Shown here: positions 1-8,051 of the stretch, piece by piece
How positions within the stretch are numbered: position 1 is the first letter of the stretch
Layout: each line of letters begins with the position of its first letter
Assembly: GCA_018260565.1 (NCBI GenBank)
Contig: JAGLAZ010000014.1
Span: 1-37,624 of the forward strand
Length of the DNA stretch: 37,624 nucleotides
Reading direction: 5' to 3'
DNA from: Flavobacteriaceae bacterium
GTDB lineage: Bacteria > Bacteroidota > Bacteroidia > Flavobacteriales > Weeksellaceae
Program-made: the position numbers and the translations under genes
The notes under the pieces: model-generated
The model's database searches: none
What the model saw: the letters and a program-made list of their open reading frames with translations, nothing else
What the model was told of the DNA's origin: nothing

Positions 1-52
1 TCCCTCACGGAAGCAGAGCTTCCTGAGGGAACTTCGCCAATCCGCGCGGCGT
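1..52. repeat. GC-rich palindromic (REP-like) element at window edge
   Basis: Bases 1-7 (TCCCTCA) pair with 24-30 (TGAGGGA), and 9-14 (GGAAGC) pair with 18-23 (GCTTCC). This makes a 13-bp stem with one bulged C and an AGA loop. A second GC-rich palindrome, CCGCGCGG at 42-49, lies inside flanking CGCC/GGCG arms (35-38 and 48-51). The composition is far more GC-rich than the AT-rich DNA that follows. No coding frame is evident. It resembles intergenic repetitive extragenic palindromes, including the AATCCGCGC-type repeats I recall from flavobacterial genomes, but it may continue beyond the window. Calling it a repeat family member is inference. Confidence 0.45.
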
Positions 53-76
53 TGTCATCATAATTTAAATGTAAGT

Positions 77-784
77 TTAAAGGTTTTCAAATAAATAATC
101 GCTGCGGGAGAAAGTTGGCTTAACAAAATCTTTTAATTCAGAGATCTTCATCAGTTCGGCGCTTAATGCAGCTTTTTTTAATTTAGTTTGCGCTTGAAAT
201 TCACGAAATTTTTTCTAAGTTAACGTTTTCAAAGGCTTAGCCTCTACTTGCGCTAAATCTACTGTAAGAGTTTGAATATCCAGCAATTGTATTGTATAGA
301 TATTACATTTTATTTGGTAGACAAGACCCGGGAGGCCTTTAAAAATAAAGGGTCCTTCTGGAATGGAAATATCAGCATTAAACAAGGCAGAAATCTTCCT
401 CTCCTTATACATGGTATTAGCTATTTTCAGATGAACATTCTCTATAAGAGTATCTTTTTCAGAGATTTTCCATTTTAACTTTTCATCTAAAGGAACTATT
501 ATATTAAAAGATTGTTGGCGAGAGAACACGCCCATTTTAGATGCTCTTTTAAATAACACTTCATATTTCTTGGATATCCCAAGTCCTTCAGGCAGATTTA
601 GTTTAACAATATCATTATTAAAAAAATCAGAATTATTATCTTTAATTTCAAGCCTATATAAAATTTCTTTTACATTTTTAGGTTCGTTTAACTTCAGATT
701 ATAATTACATACTAAATTCTGAGCACCTAGCTGTGCAGTGTAGAACATTATGAGAACTCCAAATTTTATAACTAAATACCTCAT
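77..784 (-). pseudogene. GLPGLI family secreted protein, interrupted by in-frame TAG
   Basis: The first 189 codons (784 down to 215) start at ATG with a signal peptide of about 21 residues ending in LGAQ. They carry the family signature GPFIFKGLPGLVYQI at about residue 142-156. GLPGLI proteins are exported Bacteroidota proteins of unknown function, usually about 230-290 residues long with a tail after the signature. Here TAG at 215-217 stops translation 33 residues after the motif. The same frame then stays open for 45 more codons to TAA at 77-79, with a charged protein-like tail beginning KKFREFQAQTKLKK. The simplest reading is a nonsense mutation in a 235-codon gene. A functional 189-residue product remains possible. 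A fragment of another gene ends 13 bases upstream on the same strand. Confidence 0.7.
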
Positions 785-797
785 TCATTTAAATTTG

Positions 798-1146
798 TTA
801 ATGGCTTTGAACATTAATATTTTGAGCGTAATATGCAGTGGCATTTATAGCCAGATCGCCCTCTCCAATCGGCACTAAATCTACTAAGAATTTTGATGAA
901 TCAATCCACAAAGATTTCATTATTTTCAATTTTAATAATACAATTTATATTCGGTACTTCCCAAAAAACCTTGTAAATTGAAAGTGGTTTTTCGATATTT
1001 TTTATATTAAAAATTTTATTTTGCATCATTAATAAAAATTTATAGGATTGTTGTAACATTGGATTTAAACTATATCCCTTTAGCAATTTAATTGTACAGA
1101 AATCAGTAAGGCTGCAACTATGACAGTCTATTTTCAATATTTTTAT
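798..1146 (-). pseudogene. Frameshifted remnant of an unidentified gene
   Basis: Two open segments on the minus strand look like one broken coding region. The first (1146 down to 901) begins with the Cys-rich stretch CHSCSLTDFC, has no ATG after the upstream stop, and ends in NEIFVD at TGA 901-903. The second frame (about 920 down to TAA 798-800) continues plausibly with SSKFLVDLVPIGEGDLAINA. Joining the two with a one-base shift near 901 gives a continuous protein-like sequence ending AQNINVQSH. I do not recognise the family. The tail ends 13 bases before the GLPGLI start, so the two genes were probably co-transcribed. A short genuine protein from ATG 920 (40 residues) is an alternative. Confidence 0.45.
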
Positions 1147-1240
1147 AATTAATTAAAAGTAGGAGATAAATACTAAAATTTTCACTATCACTGTTAAATT
1201 TATTTAACAATAGATAGTAAATTATGCCATACACTTTATT

Positions 1241-1248
1241 TACTTTTG
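1241..1248 (+). promoter_or_regulatory. Bacteroidota -7 box TACTTTTG for the phosphate operon
   Basis: TACTTTTG matches the TAnnTTTG consensus of Bacteroidota housekeeping promoters exactly. It lies 16 bases before ATG 1265. I see no clear TTG -33 element at the usual distance. Confidence 0.6.
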
Positions 1249-1264
1249 CAGATTAAATAAAATC

Positions 1265-1906
1265 ATGGGTATTTCTAATATTTTTAAGGCTTTTCAGCCC
1301 AAGGATAAGGTTTTTTTCGCATTATTTGATCAAGTTACTCAGGCCCTTGTGGATATGTCGGGAGATTTTTTGGCAGCGCTCAAAGACTTCGACATTAATG
1401 ATGATGCAATGCTACGCAAAATGAGTAAATATGAGCATACCTTGGATGAACTAACTCATGAAATCTATGTACAGCTTGGCAAAAATTTTATTACTCCTTT
1501 TGATAGGGAGGATATAAATCTTCTTGCTGGAGGTTTAGATGATATTGCAGATTATATTTACGCATCTTCTAAATACATTTTCCTTTATAAAAGCCCTGAA
1601 GTAAAGGCGTATGAGGAATTTGCACTGCTTATCAATAAATCTTGTATAGAATTGCGTATTGCAATTCAAAACTTAAATGGTTTTAAAAACATTGATGCTA
1701 TTAAAGAAAGCTGTATAAAAATTAATTCGTTTGAGAATTTAGCGGATGACGTTCTTACCCGTTCTTTAGAAAGATTATTTAGTTCTAATGTTTCTCCTGT
1801 GGACATTATCAAAGAAAAAGATGTTCTTAATTATTTGGAAATTGTAACAGATAAGGCCGAAGACGTAGCTAATACAATTGAAAATATCGTAATAAAATAC
1901 GCATAA
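1265..1906 (+). CDS. DUF47 (PhoU-like) phosphate transport accessory protein
   Basis: A 213-residue all-helical cytoplasmic protein of the DUF47/PhoU-like family, distantly related to PhoU. It is full length for the family. It opens with GISNIFKAFQPKDKVFFALF, followed by long amphipathic helices rich in acidic residues (for example the DDIADYIY region near residue 90) that in PhoU-type proteins bind metal and form three-helix bundles. The Pit phosphate transporter gene starts 11 bases downstream. This DUF47-pit pairing is widespread, and the DUF47 protein is thought to modulate the transporter. ATG 1265 follows a good -7 box, and no Shine-Dalgarno sequence is present. Confidence 0.93.
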   Translation: MGISNIFKAFQPKDKVFFALFDQVTQALVDMSGDFLAALKDFDINDDAMLRKMSKYEHTLDELTHEIYVQLGKNFITPFDREDINLLAGGLDDIADYIYASSKYIFLYKSPEVKAYEEFALLINKSCIELRIAIQNLNGFKNIDAIKESCIKINSFENLADDVLTRSLERLFSSNVSPVDIIKEKDVLNYLEIVTDKAEDVANTIENIVIKYA

Positions 1907-1917
1907 ACACATATTGT

Positions 1918-3063
1918 ATGCCGGATTTTCCTATACTTCTCACGGTTATTATTATTTTGGCCCTGATTTTCGATTATATTAATGGCTTTCACGATGCAGC
2001 CAACTCTATCGCCACCATAGTATCCACCAAGGTTTTAACTCCTTTTCAAGCTGTTCTTTGGGCAGCTCTTTGGAATTTTGCCGCATTTTTTATAGCCTAT
2101 TACATTATAGGAGAATTTAAAATTGGGAACACAATCGCTAAAACTGTAAACGAAAATTTTATCACCCTTGAGGTTATCTTCTCCGGGCTTATAGCTGCTA
2201 TATTATGGAATTTACTTACCTGGTGGTTCGGTATCCCAAGCAGTTCGTCCCATACTTTAATTGGTGGATTTTTAGGCGCAGCACTTATGCATGCCTATTT
2301 AGGTGATTACGCTGCAGCTAAAGCTTTAACTCCAGACGCAAACGTATTCAGCCACATAGGAGATGCTTTTCAAACTTTGTTTAGCCAGAGTGTAGTAAAA
2401 TATGAAAAAGTAATTCCTATATTTTTATTTATATTCCTAGCACCTATTATAGGGATGATAATTTCAATCATCATTACATTGATCATCATTAATCTAGCAA
2501 AAAAATCTAATCCTTCTAAAGCGGATAAAATATTTAAGAAATTACAGTTGGTATCATCTGCTTTATTTTCTCTAGGACATGGGCTTAATGATGCTCAAAA
2601 AGTGATGGGTATTATTGGTGCAGCTGTAATTTTTTATCATGTAAAAATGATACATGATCCACAATATACACTGCTTCAAGAAAAAGCTCGTTTTGATTTC
2701 TTTGCGGATCATTATTTATGGGTGCCCATTGCATCTTTTTTAGCAATAGCACTAGGAACTATGAGTGGTGGCTGGAAAATAGTGAAAACCATGGGAACAC
2801 GTATTACCAAAGTAACATCTTTAGAAGGAGTTTCTGCTGAGACCGCCGGAGCTCTTACTCTATTCCTTACAGATAAGCTGGGAATTCCAGTTTCTACTAC
2901 ACATACCATTACTGGATCCATCATTGGTGTAGGTCTTACCAAGAGAGTCTCTGCTGTTCGCTGGGGCATTACTGTTAGTCTGCTATGGGCATGGGTGCTT
3001 ACTATTCCTATTTCTGCAATAGTGGCAGCACTTACCTATTTATTAGTAAGAGCGATAAATTAA
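1918..3063 (+). CDS. pit: Inorganic phosphate transporter, Pit family
   Basis: A 381-residue inner-membrane low-affinity phosphate symporter. The two family repeats are intact: GFHDAANS at residues 23-30 near the N-terminus and GHGLNDAQK at 220-228. Conserved loops GIPSSSSHTLIGG (105-117) and GIPVSTTHTITGS (322-334) are also present. About ten hydrophobic membrane segments flank a cytoplasmic loop near residues 195-210. The length is shorter than E. coli PitA (about 500) but normal for the DUF47-linked type. It is the second gene of a two-gene operon and is followed immediately by an intrinsic terminator. Confidence 0.95.
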   Translation: MPDFPILLTVIIILALIFDYINGFHDAANSIATIVSTKVLTPFQAVLWAALWNFAAFFIAYYIIGEFKIGNTIAKTVNENFITLEVIFSGLIAAILWNLLTWWFGIPSSSSHTLIGGFLGAALMHAYLGDYAAAKALTPDANVFSHIGDAFQTLFSQSVVKYEKVIPIFLFIFLAPIIGMIISIIITLIIINLAKKSNPSKADKIFKKLQLVSSALFSLGHGLNDAQKVMGIIGAAVIFYHVKMIHDPQYTLLQEKARFDFFADHYLWVPIASFLAIALGTMSGGWKIVKTMGTRITKVTSLEGVSAETAGALTLFLTDKLGIPVSTTHTITGSIIGVGLTKRVSAVRWGITVSLLWAWVLTIPISAIVAALTYLLVRAIN

Positions 3064-3074
3064 ATTCGTATCAT

Positions 3075-3101
3075 AAAATGGCATTAATGCCATTTTTTTT
3101 T
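3075..3101 (+). terminator. Rho-independent terminator after pit
   Basis: A 9-bp perfect stem (AAAATGGCA at 3075-3083 with TGCCATTTT at 3088-3096) closes a TTAA loop, and T's run from 3093 to 3101. It starts 12 bases after the pit stop. The U-tract ends only 16 bases before the next start codon, so the terminator and the next promoter are packed together. Confidence 0.85.
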
Positions 3102-3117
3102 GTGTTATTTTGCACCT

Positions 3118-4104
3118 ATGAGTACTTTGCCAATGACTTTTTTAGATAGATATAATGAGCTTCTATCCGCTGCGATAGAAAAATATAAATTTCGTTCAGA
3201 GCCGAAAGAACTGTATGAACCAATGAATTACATACTTTCTAATGCTGGCAAGAGAATCCGTCCTATGATGGTTTTAATGGCTGCAGAAGCATTCGGGGCA
3301 CCCGTAGAAAAAGCACTTAAACCCGCCTTGGGGATTGAGTTTTTTCATAATTTCACTCTAATTCATGATGATATTATGGATGAGGCCCCGCTGAGAAGAG
3401 GGGTCCCTACAATCCACACGCTCCATGGGACCAATACTGCTATACTATCCGGAGACGGACTATTACTTAAGGCTTATAAATTTTTTGAAGACCTGGAACC
3501 AGAATTATTTAAACCCTGTATTAGAATATTCACACAAACAGGAATCTTGCTATGTGAAGGTCAACAGTATGATGTTTTATTTGAAAACCAAGAAAATGTA
3601 ACCTATTCTCATTATTTGAGAATGATTACATACAAAACAGGAATTTTGGCAGCATCAGCATTTGAAATAGGAGCTATAATTGCTAAAGCACCATCTGCCG
3701 ACGCGAGAAGTATATTTAATTTTGGGATGAATTTAGGTATAGCGTTCCAAATCATGGATGATTATTTAGATGTATTTGGGGATGAAAAAAAGTTTGGGAA
3801 AAAGCATGCAGGAGACATTTATGAAAATAAAAAAACCATTTTATATCTAATGGCAAGAGATTTTAGCAGCGCTGAAGACAGAGAAGAATTGGATTTTTGG
3901 TATTCTAAAAAAACGGATAATATTGATAAAATATATGGCGTAGAAAAAATTTTTAAAAAGGCGAAAGCAGGAGAAAAAGCCCTTTTAGAAATTCAAAAAC
4001 ATACAGATTTAGCATTTCAATATTTAGCAAAAATTAATTTACCAGATGCTAAAAAACAGGCATTTTTAGACTTGTCTAATTATCTCTTAAAACGAGTGAG
4101 CTAA
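3118..4104 (+). CDS. Polyprenyl synthetase family protein (short-chain prenyl diphosphate synthase)
   Basis: A 328-residue trans-prenyltransferase that condenses isopentenyl diphosphate with allylic diphosphates. Both aspartate-rich motifs are present: DDIMD at residues 84-88, with RRG at 93-95, and DDYLD at 214-218. GKRIRP at 44-49 binds diphosphate. The fifth residue before the first motif is Phe79. A bulky residue there generally limits chain length, so a C15-C20 product is plausible, but specificity is not certain. An upstream TTG at 3100 would add six residues, but ATG 3118 fits the family and lies just after a -7-like TTATTTTG at 3105-3112. It forms an operon with the GSCFA gene, whose ATG overlaps this stop (TAATG). 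Confidence 0.93.
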   Translation: MSTLPMTFLDRYNELLSAAIEKYKFRSEPKELYEPMNYILSNAGKRIRPMMVLMAAEAFGAPVEKALKPALGIEFFHNFTLIHDDIMDEAPLRRGVPTIHTLHGTNTAILSGDGLLLKAYKFFEDLEPELFKPCIRIFTQTGILLCEGQQYDVLFENQENVTYSHYLRMITYKTGILAASAFEIGAIIAKAPSADARSIFNFGMNLGIAFQIMDDYLDVFGDEKKFGKKHAGDIYENKKTILYLMARDFSSAEDREELDFWYSKKTDNIDKIYGVEKIFKKAKAGEKALLEIQKHTDLAFQYLAKINLPDAKKQAFLDLSNYLLKRVS

Positions 4105-5075
4105 TGCAATGGCGTACAGAGGTGGAGATATTACCTCCCTATCGTAAAGCTGGACTTCAAGATTCCTATTTTTTTTTAGGAAGTTGTTTTTCCGATGAAA
4201 TGGCACTCCGTTTTTCACAAAAAGAATTGCCCGTACTTTCTAATCCGTTTGGAACTATTTTCCATCCTTTAGCATTATTCGACATTTTAGAAGACATTGT
4301 TTCAAATAAAATATATACCGAAGAAGATTTGCTCTTATACAAGGGGAGATTATACAGTTTAAAACACTCTGGTAAATTTTCTACGGACGCAGAAAATGCC
4401 AAAGAATTCCTCAGCTTCTTAAATCAACAAATTTCTGCATGCCGAAGTTTTTTGGCTAAAGCCAATCATATATTCATCACTTTTGGTAGCGCATTTTATT
4501 ATGAATTTATACCACAAAATAAACTTGTGGCCAATTGTCATAAACTCCCACAGGTTTATTTCGATAAAAAACTCGCTTCATCAGAGGCAGTTTTTCAAAA
4601 ATTTCAAACTTTATTCCCAGACCTAAAAAAACTTTTACCATTCGGTACACAAATCTTTTTTAGTGTATCTCCTGTACGCCATACACGAGATGGGATGGCG
4701 GAAAATTCCCATAGTAAAGCCATCTGCATAGAAGCAGCACATCGTATGCGTGATGTTTCTACTATGTGTAGCTATCTACCTATTTTTGAAATTTTTTTAG
4801 ATGACCTTCGGGACTATAGATTTTATAAAGAAGATCTTATACATCCCAGCAGTACAGGTATCTCTTACGTAGAAGAAAAATTAAAAGCTGCACTTTTTAG
4901 TCCTGAGTTAGTAGAATTCAGTTCTAAAAACGAAAAAATTCATAAAATGATATCCCATATCCCGCTCCGTCCAGAGAGCGAAGAATATGCTAAACTACAG
5001 GTAAAAATAAAAGAAGAAATAAAAGCGCAACAGGCACTCGTGCCTTACCCTATTTTCCAGGAGTTTCATGATTGA
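4104..5075 (+). CDS. GSCFA domain-containing protein
   Basis: A 323-residue protein with the defining GSCF motif at residues 26-29 (context FFLGSCFSDEMALRF) and a late DLIHPSSTG block. Together these supply the Ser and Asp/His typical of SGNH-type esterases, to which the GSCFA family is related. The substrate is unknown; acyl ester or glycan deacylation is only a family-level guess. There is no signal peptide, so it is probably cytoplasmic. The start codon overlaps the preceding stop by one base, and the tatD gene starts within its last eight bases, so the three genes are translationally coupled. Confidence 0.88.
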   Translation: MQWRTEVEILPPYRKAGLQDSYFFLGSCFSDEMALRFSQKELPVLSNPFGTIFHPLALFDILEDIVSNKIYTEEDLLLYKGRLYSLKHSGKFSTDAENAKEFLSFLNQQISACRSFLAKANHIFITFGSAFYYEFIPQNKLVANCHKLPQVYFDKKLASSEAVFQKFQTLFPDLKKLLPFGTQIFFSVSPVRHTRDGMAENSHSKAICIEAAHRMRDVSTMCSYLPIFEIFLDDLRDYRFYKEDLIHPSSTGISYVEEKLKAALFSPELVEFSSKNEKIHKMISHIPLRPESEEYAKLQVKIKEEIKAQQALVPYPIFQEFHD

Positions 5076-5832
5076 CACACATACACATCTATACGCGGAA
5101 GAATTTGATATTGATAGAAATGATGTTATAGAACGTGCCTTTCTGGCTGGCGTGAATCATTTTTATTTACCTGCCATAGATTCTGAGACACATGGGAAAA
5201 TGCATCAGTTGGAATCTCAATACCCAGAAAAGATTCATGCAATGATGGGACTTCATCCCTGCTATGTAAAACCTGATACTTGGGAAGAAGAATTAAAGAT
5301 TGTCCAAAGATATATCGAAAGCCGTACTTATCCTGCTATAGGGGAAATTGGGATCGATTTATATTGGGACAAAAGTACGCTGGAGATACAGATTTTGGCA
5401 TTTGAAAAGCAAATTGATTGGGCACTAGCACTCAATAGACCTATCGTAATCCACTCTCGGGAAAGTTTTAAAGAAACTTTTGAAGTTTTAAATCAAAAAA
5501 AACACCCCAAATTGAGAGGCATATTTCACTGTTTTTCAGGGAATTTAGAACAAGCACAGGAGGCCTTAAATCTCGGTTTTTTGTTAGGAATTGGAGGAGT
5601 GGTCACCTTTAAAAACGGTAAAATAGATCAATTCTTAAATCAATTACCATTGGAAAAAATTGTTTTAGAAACCGATTCTCCTTATTTAGCACCAGTACCC
5701 TACCGTGGAAAACGAAATGAGAGTGCTTACTTAGAAATTATCGCTAATAAGCTATGTGATATTTACGGAAAAACTTTCGCTGAAATAGAAGAGATTACCA
5801 CCCAGAACGCTAAGAATTTGTTCTTAATCTAA
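5068..5832 (+). CDS. TatD family metal-dependent hydrolase (DNase)
   Basis: A 254-residue TIM-barrel amidohydrolase-type nuclease. Metal ligands are visible as the N-terminal IDTHTHLY, the EIGID strand near residue 92, IVIHSRES, IFHCFSG and ETDSPYLAPVP near the C-terminus. This is the complete TatD set. TatD proteins are 3'-5' exonucleases linked to DNA repair and turnover. The length is normal. It overlaps the GSCFA gene by eight bases. Its TAA stop overlaps the TAG stop of the convergent helicase gene. Confidence 0.93.
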   Translation: MIDTHTHLYAEEFDIDRNDVIERAFLAGVNHFYLPAIDSETHGKMHQLESQYPEKIHAMMGLHPCYVKPDTWEEELKIVQRYIESRTYPAIGEIGIDLYWDKSTLEIQILAFEKQIDWALALNRPIVIHSRESFKETFEVLNQKKHPKLRGIFHCFSGNLEQAQEALNLGFLLGIGGVVTFKNGKIDQFLNQLPLEKIVLETDSPYLAPVPYRGKRNESAYLEIIANKLCDIYGKTFAEIEEITTQNAKNLFLI

Positions 5833-7124
5833 TCCCATCTTTTTTTGGGGGCTCCGCCAGTTTTTCTGGAAGGTGCATTAGGTCTTGAAAAAGATTTTTT
5901 AGGGGATGCGTTGCTGGTTCCAAAATTATTTGTCCGTGGTTCAGATCGAAAGGGTTTATTATTGCTGTCTCGTTTTTCTATAACCAAACTATCTGTGTGA
6001 AAGGGGTGATCTCTCTCTACAGGAATTTTTTTACCAATAAGTTTTTCCGTGTTTTTAAGATTTACCAAATCTAATCCATCTACAAAACTAATGGAAGCTC
6101 CATCTGCGCCAGCTCTACCGGTACGCCCTATTCTATGTACATAAGTTTCAGCAACATCAGAAAGTTCAAAATTGACTACCCATTTAAGTTCTGATATATC
6201 GATTCCGCGCGCCGCGATGTCCGTAGCAACAAGGACTTTTGTTTTTCCACTTTTGAAATTGGCAAGTGCATTTTGTCTTGCATTTTGAGATTTATTACCA
6301 TGGATAGCCTCCGCAGCAACTCCACTCTGGACTAATCTCTTCACTATTTTATCCGCACCATGTTTTGTTCTTGCAAATACAAGAACTTCAGAATCCAATT
6401 GATTTTCAAGCAAATGAAGAAGAAGCGGAACCTTATTATCTTTATCTACCATAAACACTTTCTGCTGTATGGTATCTGCAGTGGAGGAAACTGGGGCAAC
6501 TTCCACGCGTACAGCCTCATTCATTAACTCCTTAGAAAGTGTAACGATTTCGGATGGCATTGTAGCGGAAAATAAAAGATTTTGTCTCTGAGAAGGCAAC
6601 ATTTTAATAACCTTCTTTACATCGTGAACGAATCCCATATCCAGCATTCTATCTGCCTCATCTAAAACAAAAATTTCAATATCCTTTAGGTTTATAATAC
6701 CTTGAGATGTAAAATCCAATAATCTTCCAGGAGTAGCTACTAAAATATCTGTACCTTTTCTAAGCTGACTTTCTTGGGATCCTTGTTTTACTCCGCCAAA
6801 GACAACTAAAGTTTTAATACCCGTATTTTTACCGTAATCTGTACAGTTTTCTTCTATTTGAATAGCCAATTCTCTGGTGGGAGTAAGGATTAGGCAACGG
6901 ATTTTTTTATTTCTTCCGTCCGCTTTTTTCCTGGATAGGATTTCGATTATAGGCAGTGTAAATGCGGCGGTTTTTCCAGTCCCTGTTTGGGCAGTGGCTA
7001 AGAGGTTTTTTCCTGTAAGTACCACAGGTATGGCTTTTTCTTGGATAGGTGTTGGCTGTGTGTATCCCAAAGCCGAAATATTATCTAAGATGCTCTGCTG
7101 AAGCGGTAGGTCTGTAAAATTCAA
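5829..7124 (-). CDS. DEAD-box ATP-dependent RNA helicase (RhlE-like)
   Basis: A 431-residue RNA helicase with the full motif set: Q-motif region (residues 3-28), AQTGTGKT (45-52), PTREL (82-86), DEAD (155-158), SAT (186-188) and HRIGRTGR in the second RecA domain. It ends in a 55-residue basic, Ser/Asn-rich tail finishing KKRWD. Such proteins unwind short RNA duplexes in ribosome assembly and mRNA decay, often under cold stress. The start codon is TTG (7122-7124). No in-frame ATG exists upstream before a stop, and the N-terminus NFTDLPLQ fits the family. -7 boxes lie at 7144-7151 and 7127-7134. Confidence 0.93.
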   Translation of the reverse strand: MNFTDLPLQQSILDNISALGYTQPTPIQEKAIPVVLTGKNLLATAQTGTGKTAAFTLPIIEILSRKKADGRNKKIRCLILTPTRELAIQIEENCTDYGKNTGIKTLVVFGGVKQGSQESQLRKGTDILVATPGRLLDFTSQGIINLKDIEIFVLDEADRMLDMGFVHDVKKVIKMLPSQRQNLLFSATMPSEIVTLSKELMNEAVRVEVAPVSSTADTIQQKVFMVDKDNKVPLLLHLLENQLDSEVLVFARTKHGADKIVKRLVQSGVAAEAIHGNKSQNARQNALANFKSGKTKVLVATDIAARGIDISELKWVVNFELSDVAETYVHRIGRTGRAGADGASISFVDGLDLVNLKNTEKLIGKKIPVERDHPFHTDSLVIEKRDSNNKPFRSEPRTNNFGTSNASPKKSFSRPNAPSRKTGGAPKKRWD

Positions 7125-7143
7125 TTCAAAAATATAAAGTCGG

Positions 7144-7151
7144 CAAAGGTA
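7144..7151 (-). promoter_or_regulatory. -7 box TACCTTTG upstream of the DEAD-box helicase
   Basis: On the minus strand this reads TACCTTTG, an exact TAnnTTTG match 19 bases before the TTG start. A second match, TATTTTTG, lies at 7127-7134, only two bases before the start. The upstream copy is the more likely promoter because it leaves room for a leader. Confidence 0.5.
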
Positions 7152-7193
7152 TGGCTTTCAATTTAAAGAAAGTTTTAACCAATTAAGAGTAAA

Positions 7194-8051
7194 TCAAACT
7201 GTCCCAAAAACAAACTGCATAGACATCCATTCTTCTCTTTGGTGCCGGGCTATTTCATGAAGATGTAACGAATTTGTTAGCTTCAAAATATCATCTACAT
7301 CAAAGAAACAAATTCCTGATAATAATAGGATACCTCCTTTTTTGAGATGAAGTAAGTATGCTGGAATATCTTTAAGCAAAATGTTACGATTAATGTTGGC
7401 TAAGATAATATCAAATTGTATCGCTGGAATTGCTTCCGCATCTCCCATTATTACTTCTATGTCTGCCGAATTCCGAATAGCATTTTCTTTAGAATTTTCC
7501 ACAGACCATGGATCAATATCTATACAAACTACTTTGGTGGCGCCATGTAATTTAGCATAAATCCCCAGAACACTGGTCCCGCAACCCATATCCAAAACCG
7601 TTTTTTCTAAGAAATTGTTTTGTTGACCCATTTGATATAAGGCTTCCATCATTAGGTGCGTGGTGGGATGATGCCCCGTACCAAAGGACATTTTAGGCTG
7701 AATAATAATTTCCTCACAGCTTTCTGATTTCTTGGAAGGGTGGAATTCTGCTCGTATCCGTAGATGATCGTTTATTTCTATCGGACTAAAATTTTTCTCC
7801 CACTCTTCGTTCCAATTGATATCTTCCATTTCTTTTTTAGACCAACTGGAAATTACAGGCTCATGGAGATTTGTAATAAAGTTATCCATTGAAAATGTTC
7901 CCTCATTTTCAGAATCAATATAGCCCAAAATACCATCTACTTGTTCCGTGAAACTATCAAAACCTTGTTCCACCAACAGTGCGGGAAGAATATCCAGCCA
8001 ATGAGGTTCCGTTTTAGGTAAAAGTGTTATGGTATATTCAATGTAAGGCAT
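7194..8051 (-). CDS. prmA: Ribosomal protein L11 methyltransferase
   Basis: A 285-residue SAM-dependent methyltransferase that trimethylates ribosomal protein L11. The N-terminal L11-binding domain (about 1-100) is followed by the diagnostic SFGTGHHPTTHLM, then motif I (VLDMGCGTSVLGIYA), the acidic motif II (VVCIDIDPWSVEN) and the LANINRNILL segment at the catalytic site. Length and domain order are normal. It is the last gene of a four-gene operon, and its start overlaps the end of the hydrolase gene by 14 bases. A 69-base gap with the helicase promoter follows. Confidence 0.94.
   Translation of the reverse strand: MPYIEYTITLLPKTEPHWLDILPALLVEQGFDSFTEQVDGILGYIDSENEGTFSMDNFITNLHEPVISSWSKKEMEDINWNEEWEKNFSPIEINDHLRIRAEFHPSKKSESCEEIIIQPKMSFGTGHHPTTHLMMEALYQMGQQNNFLEKTVLDMGCGTSVLGIYAKLHGATKVVCIDIDPWSVENSKENAIRNSADIEVIMGDAEAIPAIQFDIILANINRNILLKDIPAYLLHLKKGGILLLSGICFFDVDDILKLTNSLHLHEIARHQREEWMSMQFVFGTV

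Noticed and set aside
215-217. UAG recoding (readthrough) in the GLPGLI gene
   Set aside because: UAG also ends the helicase gene (5829-5831) and the TraB/GumN-like gene (14674-14676), so it is an ordinary stop here. Nothing marks this codon as special, and a nonsense mutation is simpler.
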